Counted from the stretch's first letter, positions 43,750-52,914 are shown. The stretch: 64,000 nt of DNA from Desulfogranum mediterraneum DSM 13871 (GCF_000429965.1 NZ_AUCW01000015.1:1-64000), one strand, 5' to 3'. Notes: generated by a model from the sequence alone, not told the origin. Program-made: numbers and translations.

Positions 43750-45015
43750 ATGAGACCAGCAAAAAACAGAAGAGTGATGGTGGTGGGCTACGATGTCGCC
43801 ACCGCCCTGGGCAACAACTTTGCCGATACCTGGGAGCAGGCGGCCGCAGGCAGGGCCGGCTTTCGCAGGCTCAGCCGCTGCGAGACCACCAGCCGCAGCA
43901 ACGTGGTGGGTGAGATCCCGGACTGGGATCCCAGTCAGCTGCCCTATGTCAACCGCAAGGAGGCCAACCTCTGGAACGCGGACTATGTCTTCCTGACCAT
44001 GGAGACCTGCAGGCGGGCCCTGCTCCATGCCGGCCTGGAGATCGACCAGCAGACCGGGCCCAGGACCGGCTGCCTGATCGGCTCGGCCCTCAACGGCACC
44101 GACTCCTACCGGATCGCCATGGACAACTACCTCAACCGGGGACCGTTCAAGGTCAGCCCCTATCTCCTGCCCAATGTCTGTGCCAACCTGCCCGGCGGCA
44201 AGGCCGGGATGCTCCTGGGCTTCACCGGTCCGATCTTCTCACCCCAGAGCGCCTGTGCCTCGGCCAACCATGCCATCGGCCTGGGCGCCAGGATGATCCG
44301 GGACGGTGAGTGTGACTTTGTCCTGGCCGGAGGGGTGGAGACCTGCCTGGTACCGGAGATCATCCAGGGTTTTGCCAACATGCTGGCCACCATCAAGATC
44401 AACCCCAAGGACCGGGCAGCCCAGGATCCCAGCCAGGCCTCCCGCCCCTTCAGCCTGGACCGTAAGGGATTTGTCCTGGCCGAAGGCGCCGGGGTACTGG
44501 TCCTGGCGGCCGAGGAGGCGGTCCGGGGCCTGGGCTTAACTGCCAGGGCCGAGGTGGCCGGCATAGGCTGGAACTCCGACGCCCACCACTTTACCCGACC
44601 CAACGAAGAGACCATCGTCCGGGCCATGCACGATGCCATCGACGATGCCGAGCTTGAGCCGGCGGATATCGGCGCGGTCAATGCCCACGGCACCTCCACC
44701 CCCACCGGCGACGGGACCGAGGTGGCGTGTTTGCGCAGGGTCTTTGCCAAGTCCCTGGCCGGGATCCCGGTCACGGCCAACAAGTCCCAGCTCGGCCACT
44801 CCCTGGGAGCCTCGGCCGCCATCGAGGCGGCACTCTCCATCGAGGCCATGGCCCGGGGCATGGTCCTGCCCACGGTGAACCATATCCCGGATCCTGCCTT
44901 CAGCGACCTGGATGTGGTCCCCGACACCAGCCGCAACCATAAGCACGAGTTTGTGCTCTCCAACTCCTTTGGCTTTGGCGGCACCAACTGCTGTATCGTC
45001 TTTCGAGGTATCTGA
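43750..45015 (+). CDS. Beta-ketoacyl-ACP synthase (KS 4)
   Basis: This 421-residue protein has the catalytic residues Cys169 in PQSACASANHA, His in NAHGTSTPTGD and His in NKSQLGHSLGASA. It is related to KS 3 but clearly different in sequence, implying different chain specificity or a heterodimer. The stop overlaps the thioesterase start (TGATG). It belongs to the unit transcribed from 39.65 kb. Confidence 0.9.
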   Translation: MRPAKNRRVMVVGYDVATALGNNFADTWEQAAAGRAGFRRLSRCETTSRSNVVGEIPDWDPSQLPYVNRKEANLWNADYVFLTMETCRRALLHAGLEIDQQTGPRTGCLIGSALNGTDSYRIAMDNYLNRGPFKVSPYLLPNVCANLPGGKAGMLLGFTGPIFSPQSACASANHAIGLGARMIRDGECDFVLAGGVETCLVPEIIQGFANMLATIKINPKDRAAQDPSQASRPFSLDRKGFVLAEGAGVLVLAAEEAVRGLGLTARAEVAGIGWNSDAHHFTRPNEETIVRAMHDAIDDAELEPADIGAVNAHGTSTPTGDGTEVACLRRVFAKSLAGIPVTANKSQLGHSLGASAAIEAALSIEAMARGMVLPTVNHIPDPAFSDLDVVPDTSRNHKHEFVLSNSFGFGGTNCCIVFRGI

Positions 45016-45491
45016 TGCGTCCCAAACCCTTTGTCCCTGAATTCCTGGACGACCCCGCTTATCTCCGAGATCAGGCCACCGGCATAACCTGGCACCGCTG
45101 CCAGCTGCGCACCCTCTATGCCGACACCGACCGCTCCGAGGTGGTCTATCACGCCAACTACCTGAAGTACTTTGAGCTGGGCAGGGCCGAACTGATGCGC
45201 AAGGCCAACTACCCCTACAAGGCCATCGAGGAGAGCGGCTACATCTACCCCATCATCAAGACCGAGCTCAACTACTACAGCCCGCTCTTCTATGATGACC
45301 TGATGTATATCCACACCCGGCCGGCCAAGATGGAGCTGGTCAAGCTCCAGTTTGACTACCTGATCACCCGGGCGGACAACGGCGAAATCGTCTGCACCGG
45401 CTTCACCAGGCACTGTGCCGTCAACAGCAAGCTGATCCCGGTGGAGATCGACGAGCAGACCATCCGCCTCTGGAACGAGTTCCCGGAATAA
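45015..45491 (+). CDS. 4HBT-type acyl thioesterase
   Basis: This 158-residue hot-dog protein has the YbgC/4-hydroxybenzoyl-CoA thioesterase signature YADTDRSEVVYHANYLKYFE with its catalytic aspartate. It probably hydrolyses the finished acyl-ACP, giving a free acid that the AMP ligase or the FakAB-like fusion could reactivate. Similar thioesterases occur in aryl-polyene clusters. It overlaps both neighbouring genes by one to a few bases. Confidence 0.88.
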   Translation: MRPKPFVPEFLDDPAYLRDQATGITWHRCQLRTLYADTDRSEVVYHANYLKYFELGRAELMRKANYPYKAIEESGYIYPIIKTELNYYSPLFYDDLMYIHTRPAKMELVKLQFDYLITRADNGEIVCTGFTRHCAVNSKLIPVEIDEQTIRLWNEFPE

Positions 45492-46315
45492 TGGCCTGCC
45501 AACGCTTGGAGCTCTCCATCCCGATCCGCCCCTGGTTTTCGGATCATTGCTTCCAGGATCGGGTGGTCCTGCCGGCGGTGGAGACCATCCTGATCCTGGC
45601 CGGGGTGATGGGCCGCCACCATCCCCGGATCGATCTCCGGCTGATGGAGGAGGCCCGCTTTGCCAGGTTCCTGCAGATCCCTCCGGCAAGGAAACAGCTC
45701 CCGGTGCTGGTGGAGATGACGGCCCAGGGGGAGGACCAGGTGCGGGCGACCCTGCTGAGCAGGGTCCGGATCAAGGCCATGAGCAGGCTCATCGAACATG
45801 GCTCGGTCTGCTTCGGCAGCAGCCAGGCCTTGACGGCGCCGGCGCCGGTGGAGCCGAGCACGGCCCGGGCCCAGCCGGACGCAGCTTCCCGTGCCAGCAT
45901 CAGCGCCCAAACCATCTACCAAAAGCTGGTCCCCTTTGGTCCCCACTACCAGACCCTCCGGGAGCAGCTCCAGCTGGCCGACGGCCAGGCCTGGGGGATC
46001 CTCAAGGCCCCTGAGCTCCCGCCCAGCGATCCTGTTCAGGAACTGCTCGGCTCACCCTTTCCCCTGGACGGGGCCCTGCATGCCGCCTGTGTCCTGGGCC
46101 AGCAGGCGGTGGACTTCATCCCCTTTCCCGTGGGTTTTAGCCGGCGGATCATCCATCGCCCCGTCCTGCCGGGAGAGCGCTGCCAGACCAGGGTCTGCCA
46201 GACCCGGGCCGACCAACAGGAACTCTGCTTTGAGCTGAGCATCAGCGACGAGCAGGGGCGACTCCGGGAGGAGCTCTACGGCGTCCGGATGCGTGACGTC
46301 AGTCGCGCCCTTTGA
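45491..46315 (+). CDS. PKS-DH-type double hot-dog dehydratase
   Basis: This 274-residue stand-alone protein has two hot-dog halves. The first contains FSDHCFQDRVVLPAVE, equivalent to the HxxxGxxxxP motif of polyketide dehydratases with Gly replaced by Asp. The second contains FPLDGALHAACVL, equivalent to the DxxxQ/H motif. Proline-rich linker sequence lies between the halves. It may dehydrate beta-hydroxy intermediates or isomerise double bonds in the chain. Free-standing PKS-DH proteins are uncommon beside FabZ-type dehydratases, so two dehydration modes may operate. It is the last gene of the cluster. Confidence 0.75.
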   Translation: MACQRLELSIPIRPWFSDHCFQDRVVLPAVETILILAGVMGRHHPRIDLRLMEEARFARFLQIPPARKQLPVLVEMTAQGEDQVRATLLSRVRIKAMSRLIEHGSVCFGSSQALTAPAPVEPSTARAQPDAASRASISAQTIYQKLVPFGPHYQTLREQLQLADGQAWGILKAPELPPSDPVQELLGSPFPLDGALHAACVLGQQAVDFIPFPVGFSRRIIHRPVLPGERCQTRVCQTRADQQELCFELSISDEQGRLREELYGVRMRDVSRAL

Positions 46316-46440
46316 GAATCAAGCTCCACCGCCCAAGGCTGCTCCTGCTCGCTCCCTGACCCGCCTCCGCCCTTGTTACTACCCGAGCCCGGAGAGAGGG
46401 TTGATCCCCTCAACTCTTTGCCCCCATTGAATATAATTCC
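46316..46440. other. Spacer at the right end of the biosynthetic cluster
   Basis: No gene and no clear terminator are seen in the 125 bp after the dehydratase gene; the GspE-type gene beyond has its own promoter, described separately. Base composition changes to more A+T from about 46420. Confidence 0.4.
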
Positions 46441-46469
46441 TTGAATTGAGTCACAAACTCTCCTATACT
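46441..46469 (+). promoter_or_regulatory. Promoter for the GspE/HDOD gene pair
   Basis: TTGAAT (46441-46446) is followed by a 17-bp spacer and TATACT (46464-46469). It lies about 170 bp before the GspE-type start, in an otherwise empty 320-bp gap. Confidence 0.6.
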
Positions 46470-46636
46470 AGCCGCTGTACCAGAACAACACCGACACCGT
46501 CTTCAACTGCCTGGACAGCTCCTCTCCACAACAGGCAGTAGCCTTTAGATGGTGCCCGTTTTACCCGAAGCTCAGCCCCCTACCCAGTACCGCAAGCTCA
46601 AAGTGAACAACCCGAACCTTTAAGGTAGAAGATCTG

Positions 46637-48496
46637 ATGGCCACCCCGTCCCCCCCCATCGTCGGCCTGCTCATCGAGGCGGCAATCATCACCCCCGGGC
46701 AACTTGAACATGCCACCAGGATCCAAGAAAAGTTAAGCTCGTTTCAACCCCTGCTGAAGATCCTCAAAGAGCTCGACTATGTCTCGGACAAAGAGGTCAA
46801 GAGCACCATCCAGGCAGCCGCCCACTCCATCAGGATCGGTGACCTCCTGACCGAGCTCGGCTACATCTCCCCGGACGATCTGGACGCCGCCTGCCGGCTC
46901 CAGCAGGAGAGCGAGCCAAAGGACAAACTCGGGACCATCCTGGTCAAGCACAACTTCATCAACGAACAGCTCCTGATGAAGGTGCTGTCGATCCAGATGG
47001 GCTTCCCCCTGGTAGAACCCAGTCTCGCCTCCCTGGACCGCCAGTTGTGCCGCAAGGTGCCCCAAAAGCTGATGAAGAGCCACTGCTTCCTGCCCATTCA
47101 TAAGGAGGAGGACGGCAGTGTCAAGGTCGCCTTTGGAGATCCCCTGGATCAGGAGGCCATCGAGATCGCCCGACGTTTTCTGGGCGGCAAGATCACCCCC
47201 GCCATTGCCCAGCGGGAGCTGGTGGCAAAAACCGTGGACCTGCTGATCGACAAGCTCAGCCACCGGGCCATGGCCGTGGACACCAAGACCACCGTGGGCA
47301 CGGTCAACACCATCATCCTGGCCGCCATCGCCAACAATGCCAGTGATATCCATATCGAACCCCTGCCGGATCGCCTCCAGGTCCGCTTTCGCGAAGATGG
47401 CGTCCTCAGCCTTTATAAGGACTTTCCCATTGAACTGGCCCCCTCCATCTCCAGCAGGATCAAGGTCCTCTGCGAGGCTGATATCGCTGAGAGACGAAGA
47501 CATCAGGGGGGACGAATACTCTTTTCCCATGACCAGGGAGAACTGGACCTGCGGGTCTCGATCTACATCACGGTCCATGGGGAAAAGATCGTCATGCGGC
47601 TACTCAACCGCAAACAGGAGCTCTTTGATATCCAGTCCATAGGCCTCTCCCCCAGGATGCTCTCCAGGTTCCTGGAAGAGGCCGTCTACCAGCCCAGCGG
47701 GGTGCTGCTGGTCACCGGCCCCACCGGCTCGGGAAAGACCTCCACCATCTACAGCTGCATCCATAACCTGAAGAGTCCACAGGTGAGCATCATCACCGCA
47801 GAAGAGCCGGTGGAGTATGTGATCGAAGGGATTGCCCAGTGCTCCATTGATCCGAAGATCAACCTGACCTTTGAGGAGACCCTCCGCCATATTGTCCGCC
47901 AGGATCCGGACATCATCGTCATCGGCGAGATCCGGGACACCTACTCCGCAGAGGTTGCGGTTCAGGCGGCCCTCACCGGCCACAAGGTGCTCTCCACCTT
48001 CCATACCGAGGACTCCATCGGCGGGCTGGTGAGGCTGCTCCATATGAATATCGCCCCCTTTCTGGTCTCCTCCACGGTGGTCAGCGTCCTTGCCCAGCGA
48101 CTCCTGAGGCGGGTCTGTCCGGCCTGCGCCACCCCGGTCCAGCCCAGCCCCATCCAACTCCAGCGGCTCAGATGCACCCCTGCAGAACTGGTGGGGGCAA
48201 AGTTTCAGAAGGGTCGCGGCTGCAGCCACTGCAAGCAGACCGGCTACAAGGGACGGATCGGTGTCTTTGAGCTCCTGGTCCTGGACGAGATGGTGCGCAC
48301 GGCCATCCTTGAACAGCGAACCAGCCACGAGATCCGCCAGATCAGCACCCAACACTCGGGCCTGATTACCCTGCTGGAAGACGGCCTGGTCAAGGCTGCG
48401 GCAGGTATGACCACCCTGGACGAGGTCCTGCGCTGCCTGCCGCTGTTACAGCCCACCCGCCCCCTTGCAGAACTTCGACGCCTCTCCGGTTACTAA
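46637..48496 (+). CDS. GspE/PilB-family secretion or pilus ATPase
   Basis: This 619-residue protein has one or two N-terminal MshEN-type modules (IGDLLTELGYISPDDLD, LGTILVKHNFINEQLL), possible c-di-GMP binding units. An ATPase core follows with NASDIHIEP, Walker A GPTGSGKTSTIYS, an aspartate box and Walker B DPDIIVIGEIRD. The zinc site is CPAC...CSHCKQTGYKGRIG. Such ATPases drive assembly of type IV pili or type II pseudopili. No other secretion gene is nearby; an HDOD protein follows by 1 bp. The system it powers is not in the window. Confidence 0.9.
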   Translation: MATPSPPIVGLLIEAAIITPGQLEHATRIQEKLSSFQPLLKILKELDYVSDKEVKSTIQAAAHSIRIGDLLTELGYISPDDLDAACRLQQESEPKDKLGTILVKHNFINEQLLMKVLSIQMGFPLVEPSLASLDRQLCRKVPQKLMKSHCFLPIHKEEDGSVKVAFGDPLDQEAIEIARRFLGGKITPAIAQRELVAKTVDLLIDKLSHRAMAVDTKTTVGTVNTIILAAIANNASDIHIEPLPDRLQVRFREDGVLSLYKDFPIELAPSISSRIKVLCEADIAERRRHQGGRILFSHDQGELDLRVSIYITVHGEKIVMRLLNRKQELFDIQSIGLSPRMLSRFLEEAVYQPSGVLLVTGPTGSGKTSTIYSCIHNLKSPQVSIITAEEPVEYVIEGIAQCSIDPKINLTFEETLRHIVRQDPDIIVIGEIRDTYSAEVAVQAALTGHKVLSTFHTEDSIGGLVRLLHMNIAPFLVSSTVVSVLAQRLLRRVCPACATPVQPSPIQLQRLRCTPAELVGAKFQKGRGCSHCKQTGYKGRIGVFELLVLDEMVRTAILEQRTSHEIRQISTQHSGLITLLEDGLVKAAAGMTTLDEVLRCLPLLQPTRPLAELRRLSGY

Positions 48497-48497
48497 G

Positions 48498-49337
48498 ATG
48501 ACAGCCAAGACCTCCTTTATCGACATTGTTCAACACTACCTCGAATCCGACACCATCACCCTACCGGTGTTCAGTGCGGCCGCCTCACGGATCCAGCAGG
48601 AACTGGCAAAGAAAGAGCCGAACATCACCATCATAGAACAAGTCATCACCGCAGACCAGTCCCTCTCCACCCAGGTCCTGAAGACAGCCAACTCCCCCTT
48701 TTACAGGGGCCTGGCTGAGATCTCCACCGTACGCACGGCAATCATGCGCCTGGGCATAAAGGAGGTCGCCAAGATCGTGCTCATGGCAACCACCAAGAAC
48801 ACCTTCCGCTGCCAGGACAAACTGGTCAAGATGATCATGAAACGGCTCTGGCAGCACTCGGTGGGCACCGCCTATGGCACGGTGTGGCTCTGTAAGCGCC
48901 ACGAGTATGGGGTGGAGCAGAGTCAGGCCTTTTTCGCAGGCCTGTTTCACGATGTGGGCAAACTCTTTATCCTGATGGTGATCGAGCATATCAAACAGCA
49001 GAAGCAGCAGGTGCGAGTAACCCCCAGCCTGATGATAGAGGCCATGACCAAGCTCCACACCTCCCAGGGCTCCAAGCTGCTGGAGCACTGGAATGTGCCC
49101 CAGCCCTTTGTCGTGGTGGCCCGCGACCACCACGACCTGGAGCTGGATCAGAGTAATACCCTCCTGCTGCTGGTACGGATGGCCAGCCAGGTCTGCTCCA
49201 AGCTGGGGATCAGCCCTGTGCCGGCCCAGGAGATCGTCCTGCCGGCCACCCTGGAGGCCTCCCTGCTCAACCTGAGCGAACTCGACCTGGCAGAGCTTGA
49301 GATCTTTCTCGAGGACAACAAGGTACTGACCGCCTGA
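48498..49337 (+). CDS. HDOD-domain signalling protein
   Basis: Starting at ATG 48498, directly after the ATPase stop, gives 279 residues; an upstream start would overlap the ATPase gene. An HDOD domain covers most of it: LPVFSAAASRIQQELAK, ADQSLSTQVLKTANSPFY, AIMRLGIKEVAKIV and GLFHDVGKLF. HDOD proteins are usually non-catalytic relatives of HD phosphodiesterases that act in signalling, motility and surface behaviour. Pairing with a GspE/PilB-type ATPase suggests control of pilus function. Confidence 0.88.
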   Translation: MTAKTSFIDIVQHYLESDTITLPVFSAAASRIQQELAKKEPNITIIEQVITADQSLSTQVLKTANSPFYRGLAEISTVRTAIMRLGIKEVAKIVLMATTKNTFRCQDKLVKMIMKRLWQHSVGTAYGTVWLCKRHEYGVEQSQAFFAGLFHDVGKLFILMVIEHIKQQKQQVRVTPSLMIEAMTKLHTSQGSKLLEHWNVPQPFVVVARDHHDLELDQSNTLLLLVRMASQVCSKLGISPVPAQEIVLPATLEASLLNLSELDLAELEIFLEDNKVLTA

Positions 49338-49357
49338 ACCACTGAGCCAGGGTCCGT

Positions 49358-50545
49358 TCAGATCCGTTCAAAGACCGCGGCCACGGCCTCCCCCCCGCCG
49401 ATACAGAGGGTGACCACCCCGTAACGCTTCTCCTGTCGCTCCAACTCCCGAATCAGGGTGGCCACCAGCCGGCCGCCGCTGGCGCCGATGGGGTGACCGA
49501 TGGCCACAGCCCCGCCGTTGACGTTCACCCGCGCCGGATCGATGGCCAAGAGCTCCATGGTCAAGAGGGCCACCGCGGCAAAGGCCTCGTTGATCTCAAA
49601 GAGGTCGATATCCTCCAGGCTGAGCCCGGCCCGGGCTACGGCCAGCCGGATGGCCTCGACATCGGCCTCAGGGAAAAGCTGGGGGCCGGTGCTGGCCGTG
49701 GCTGCAGCCACCAACCTGGCCCTGGGGCGCAGGCCATAACGCTCCACCGCAGCCCCACCCGCGACCAGGGCCAGGGCTGCCCCGTCGTTGATGGTGGAGG
49801 CATTGCCGGCAGTGATGCTCCCCTGCTCCCTGAAGACCGTGGGCAGGGAGGCAAACTTCTCAGGATCACAGCGCCAGGGCTCCTCATCCTCAGCCACCAC
49901 CAGCCACCCCTTGCCGGAGTTGAACCGCACCTCCACCAGTTCCGGAGCAAAGATCTGCTCCTTCAGGGCCTGCTGGGCCAGGCCGTAGGAACGGAGGGCA
50001 TAGGCGTCCTGCTCCCTACGGCTTATCCGGTGCCCCCTCAGCCACTCTTCGGTGATCTCGCCCATGGATCTGCCCGAGGCAGCATCCTCCAACCCGTCCA
50101 GGAGCAGCAGGTCCAAGATCTCCCCATGGCCGAAGCGCTGGCCCTTCCTGGCCCTGGCGAGCACATGGGGAGCCAGGGACATGTTCTCCATGCCGCCGGC
50201 AATGACCAGAGACGCCTCACCGGCCCGGATGGTGTTGGCAGCCAGCATCATGGCCACCAGCCCGGAACCGCAGACCTTGTTGATGGTCAGGGCATGAACC
50301 TGGTCAGGCAGGCCGGCCAAACGCATGGCCTGGCGTGCCGGGGCCTGGCCGCAGCCGCCCTGGAGCACCTGGCCGATGATCACCTCATCCACCAGCGTAC
50401 CCCCCAGGCCGCTCCGGCCCAGCAACTCCGGGATAACCGCAGCCGCCAGCTCAGGGGCCGGCACCTCTGCAAGGGAACCGAGAAAACTGCCAAAGGGAGT
50501 CCGCAGGGCCTCGACAATGAAGATGTCCTGATCAGTGATGGCCAT
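49358..50545 (-). CDS. Acetyl-CoA acetyltransferase (thiolase)
   Basis: This 395-residue thiolase has the nucleophile NKVCGSGLVAMM (Cys near 90), NEAFAAVAL, GGAVAIGHPIGASGGR and the second cysteine in TLCIGGGEAVA. An AGGAGGA ribosome binding site sits 7 bp before the ATG. It condenses or cleaves acetoacetyl-CoA. It is divergent from the hydroxyacyl-CoA dehydrogenase and leucine-degradation genes, where it could cleave the acetoacetyl-CoA derived from leucine or butyrate. Confidence 0.92.
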   Translation of the reverse strand: MAITDQDIFIVEALRTPFGSFLGSLAEVPAPELAAAVIPELLGRSGLGGTLVDEVIIGQVLQGGCGQAPARQAMRLAGLPDQVHALTINKVCGSGLVAMMLAANTIRAGEASLVIAGGMENMSLAPHVLARARKGQRFGHGEILDLLLLDGLEDAASGRSMGEITEEWLRGHRISRREQDAYALRSYGLAQQALKEQIFAPELVEVRFNSGKGWLVVAEDEEPWRCDPEKFASLPTVFREQGSITAGNASTINDGAALALVAGGAAVERYGLRPRARLVAAATASTGPQLFPEADVEAIRLAVARAGLSLEDIDLFEINEAFAAVALLTMELLAIDPARVNVNGGAVAIGHPIGASGGRLVATLIRELERQEKRYGVVTLCIGGGEAVAAVFERI

Positions 50546-50690
50546 GGTTCTGTCCTCCTGTATCCGGGAAGGTATCGGCTCCAGAGCCAGGCAGAGCCCT
50601 GGATAGGTGCCGGCCGCTTCGCGGCCATGATCCGGAAGGCCCCTCCGGCGAACCGGGCAAGCGGAGCAAAGGGTGTTCCTGCTCTTTTTC

Positions 50691-50721
50691 TTGATTCACA
50701 CCCCCGAAGTTCTGCTATACT
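50691..50721 (+). promoter_or_regulatory. Promoter of the leucine-degradation operon
   Basis: An extended -10 TGCTATACT (TATACT at 50716-50721) lies 19 bp after TTGATT (50691-50696). The spacing is long, but the TG extension can compensate. It is about 50 bp before the hydroxyacyl-CoA dehydrogenase start. Confidence 0.5.
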
Positions 50722-50767
50722 GTTTTATAAGCTAAGAACATCGTGACAAAAAAAAAGGGGCCAGGCA

Positions 50768-51637
50768 ATGACAACCAGCCAGAGAATCATGGTCATAGGG
50801 GCCGGACAGATGGGCAGCGGTATCGCCCAGGTGGCGGCCCAGGCAGGCTACCAGGTACTGCTCAGCGATCTCGACCAAGAGATGACAGCCCGCGCTCTTC
50901 AAACCATCGAGGCCAGGCTGCAGCGAGAGGTCGAGCGGGCTCACGCCCCTCCTGCCGGGTGCGCATCCGTTCTGGCCCGAATCACACCCACCACCGGCCT
51001 GGAGGGCTGCGAAGGAAGCGATTGGGTGATCGAGGCGGCCAGTGAGCGACTTGAGCTGAAGAGAAAACTCTTCCGGGAACTGGGGCAACGCACCGGCAAG
51101 GCCACCATCCTGGCCAGCAACACCTCCTCCCTCTCCATCACCGAGATCGCGGCCGCCAGCGGCTCGCCCCGGCGGGTGATCGGGATGCACTTCATGAATC
51201 CGGTTCCCAGGATGATGCTGGTGGAGGTCATCCAGGGGCTGGACACCGCAGAGGCAACCTCTACGGCCACCATGGAGTTGGCCCGCAGCCTGGGCAAGGA
51301 GCCGGTCCTGGTCAAGGACTATCCCGGCTTCATCAGCAACCGGTTGTTGCTGCCCCTGATCAACGAGGCCATCTTTGCCGTCCATGAGGGGGTGGCCGAG
51401 GTCGAGGCCGTGGACCGGATCATGCAGCTGGGGATGAACCACCCCATGGGCCCGCTGGCCCTGGCCGACCTGATCGGCCTGGACACCTGCCTGGCCATCA
51501 TGGAGATCCTTCAGCAGGGCTTTGGCGATGACAAGTACCGCCCCTGCCCCCTGCTGGTCAAGATGGTCAGGGCCGGCCGTCTGGGCCGAAAGAGCGGCCA
51601 GGGATTTTATCCCTATCCAGCCTCTAGGCCGCTGTAA
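50768..51637 (+). CDS. hbd: 3-hydroxybutyryl-CoA dehydrogenase
   Basis: This 289-residue protein has the NAD-binding VIGAGQMGSGIAQVAAQAGY, the catalytic segment MHFMNPVPRMMLVEVI (His) and KDYPGFISNRLLLPLINEA, standard for short 3-hydroxyacyl-CoA dehydrogenases. It interconverts 3-hydroxybutyryl-CoA and acetoacetyl-CoA with NAD. It is the first gene of the plus-strand acyl-CoA operon and faces the thiolase across a shared promoter region. Confidence 0.93.
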   Translation: MTTSQRIMVIGAGQMGSGIAQVAAQAGYQVLLSDLDQEMTARALQTIEARLQREVERAHAPPAGCASVLARITPTTGLEGCEGSDWVIEAASERLELKRKLFRELGQRTGKATILASNTSSLSITEIAAASGSPRRVIGMHFMNPVPRMMLVEVIQGLDTAEATSTATMELARSLGKEPVLVKDYPGFISNRLLLPLINEAIFAVHEGVAEVEAVDRIMQLGMNHPMGPLALADLIGLDTCLAIMEILQQGFGDDKYRPCPLLVKMVRAGRLGRKSGQGFYPYPASRPL

Positions 51638-51697
51638 CTACCGGCAGAGAGGCGACTCCCTGGCCGGAACCACATCTCCTAAACCAATGGTGCCTGT

Positions 51698-52894
51698 ATG
51701 ATGAGCTACCCCATGTTGGACTTTGGTCTGGACAAAGAGACGAATACCCTCCGGGAGAGCTTGGCCGACTTTGTTAGCCGGGAGGTCTCGCCCAGGGCGG
51801 CTGAGATCGATCAGCACGAGCACTTCTCCTCCACCCTCTGGCAAAAGCTCGCTGACCTGGGGTTGTTGGGCCTGACGGTCTCCAAAAAATACGGCGGTCG
51901 GGGGATGAGCTATCGCGCCCATGTCATTGCCGTGGAGGAACTGAGCCGCGGCTCCGCCTCCCTGGGCCTGGTCTACGGGGTACACTCCAACCTCTGCGTC
52001 AACCACATCGCCCTCCATGGCAATCAGGAGCAGAAGAAGCGATTTCTGCCACCCCTGATCCACGGCGAGATGATCGGCGGTCTGGCCATGAGCGAGGCCA
52101 CTGCCGGCTCCGATGTGACCGCCATGAAACTGCGGGCCCTCAGATCCGGGGATCACTATATCCTCAACGGCAGCAAGATGTGGATCACCAACGGCCCCCA
52201 CGCCGACCTGCTGATCGTCTATGCCAAGACCAACCCGGAGAAACAGCACCAGGGCATCTCCGCCTTTCTGGTGGAAACCAACACCCCGGGCTTCAGCGCC
52301 GGTCCTCCCCTGGACAAGCTGGGGATGCGGGGCTCGCCCACCAGCGGACTGCGCTTCAAGGACTGCGCAATCCCGGCAGAGAACCTCCTGGGCGAGGAAG
52401 ACCAGGGCGTGCGCCTGCTGATGAGCGGCCTGGCCTATGAGCGCTTGATCCTCTCCGGCGGCCCCCTGGGGATCATGGCCGCCTGCATGGACCTGGTGCT
52501 GCCCTATCTCCACAAGCGCAGACAGTTTAACCAGGCCATCGGCGAATTCCAGCTGATGCAGGGCAAGCTGGCCGACATGTACACCAACTGGAACGCCTGT
52601 CGCTCCTATGTCTACACCGTGGCTGCGGCAGCCGATGCAGGCCAGGATGTCCGCAAAGACGCTGCCGGTGCCATCCTCTACACCGCTGAACGGGCCACCT
52701 GGATGGCCCTGGAGGCAATCCAGTGTCTGGGCGGCAAGGGCTACCTCAACGACTACCCGGCCGGCCGGCTGCTGCGTGACGCCAAGCTCTACGAGATAGG
52801 GGCCGGCACCAGTGAGGTCCGCAGGATGCTGATTGGCCGCACCCTGTTCCAGGAGACCGCAGACACGGCGAGTCAGGACCGGGCCGGCAATTAA
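51698..52894 (+). CDS. liuA: Isovaleryl-CoA dehydrogenase
   Basis: This 398-residue acyl-CoA dehydrogenase has [13 protein letters not shown] and KMWITNGP flavin- and substrate-binding signatures. The segment [15 protein letters not shown] places the catalytic glutamate where isovaleryl-CoA dehydrogenase has it, not in the late C-terminal position of most family members. [25 protein letters not shown] closes the fold. It oxidises isovaleryl-CoA to 3-methylcrotonyl-CoA, and the next genes process that product. Confidence 0.9.
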   Translation: MMSYPMLDFGLDKETNTLRESLADFVSREVSPRAAEIDQHEHFSSTLWQKLADLGLLGLTVSKKYGGRGMSYRAHVIAVEELSRGSASLGLVYGVHSNLCVNHIALHGNQEQKKRFLPPLIHGEMIGGLAMSEATAGSDVTAMKLRALRSGDHYILNGSKMWITNGPHADLLIVYAKTNPEKQHQGISAFLVETNTPGFSAGPPLDKLGMRGSPTSGLRFKDCAIPAENLLGEEDQGVRLLMSGLAYERLILSGGPLGIMAACMDLVLPYLHKRRQFNQAIGEFQLMQGKLADMYTNWNACRSYVYTVAAAADAGQDVRKDAAGAILYTAERATWMALEAIQCLGGKGYLNDYPAGRLLRDAKLYEIGAGTSEVRRMLIGRTLFQETADTASQDRAGN

Positions 52895-52914
52895 GCAGAG
52901 CACAGACAGCGACC

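Noticed and set aside
21700-46315. Direct assignment as a ladderane cluster
   Set aside because: The radical-SAM, FabF-, FabG- and FabZ-like content fits, but there is no phytoene-desaturase-type gene, and many parts match aryl-polyene clusters instead. The product cannot be named from sequence alone.
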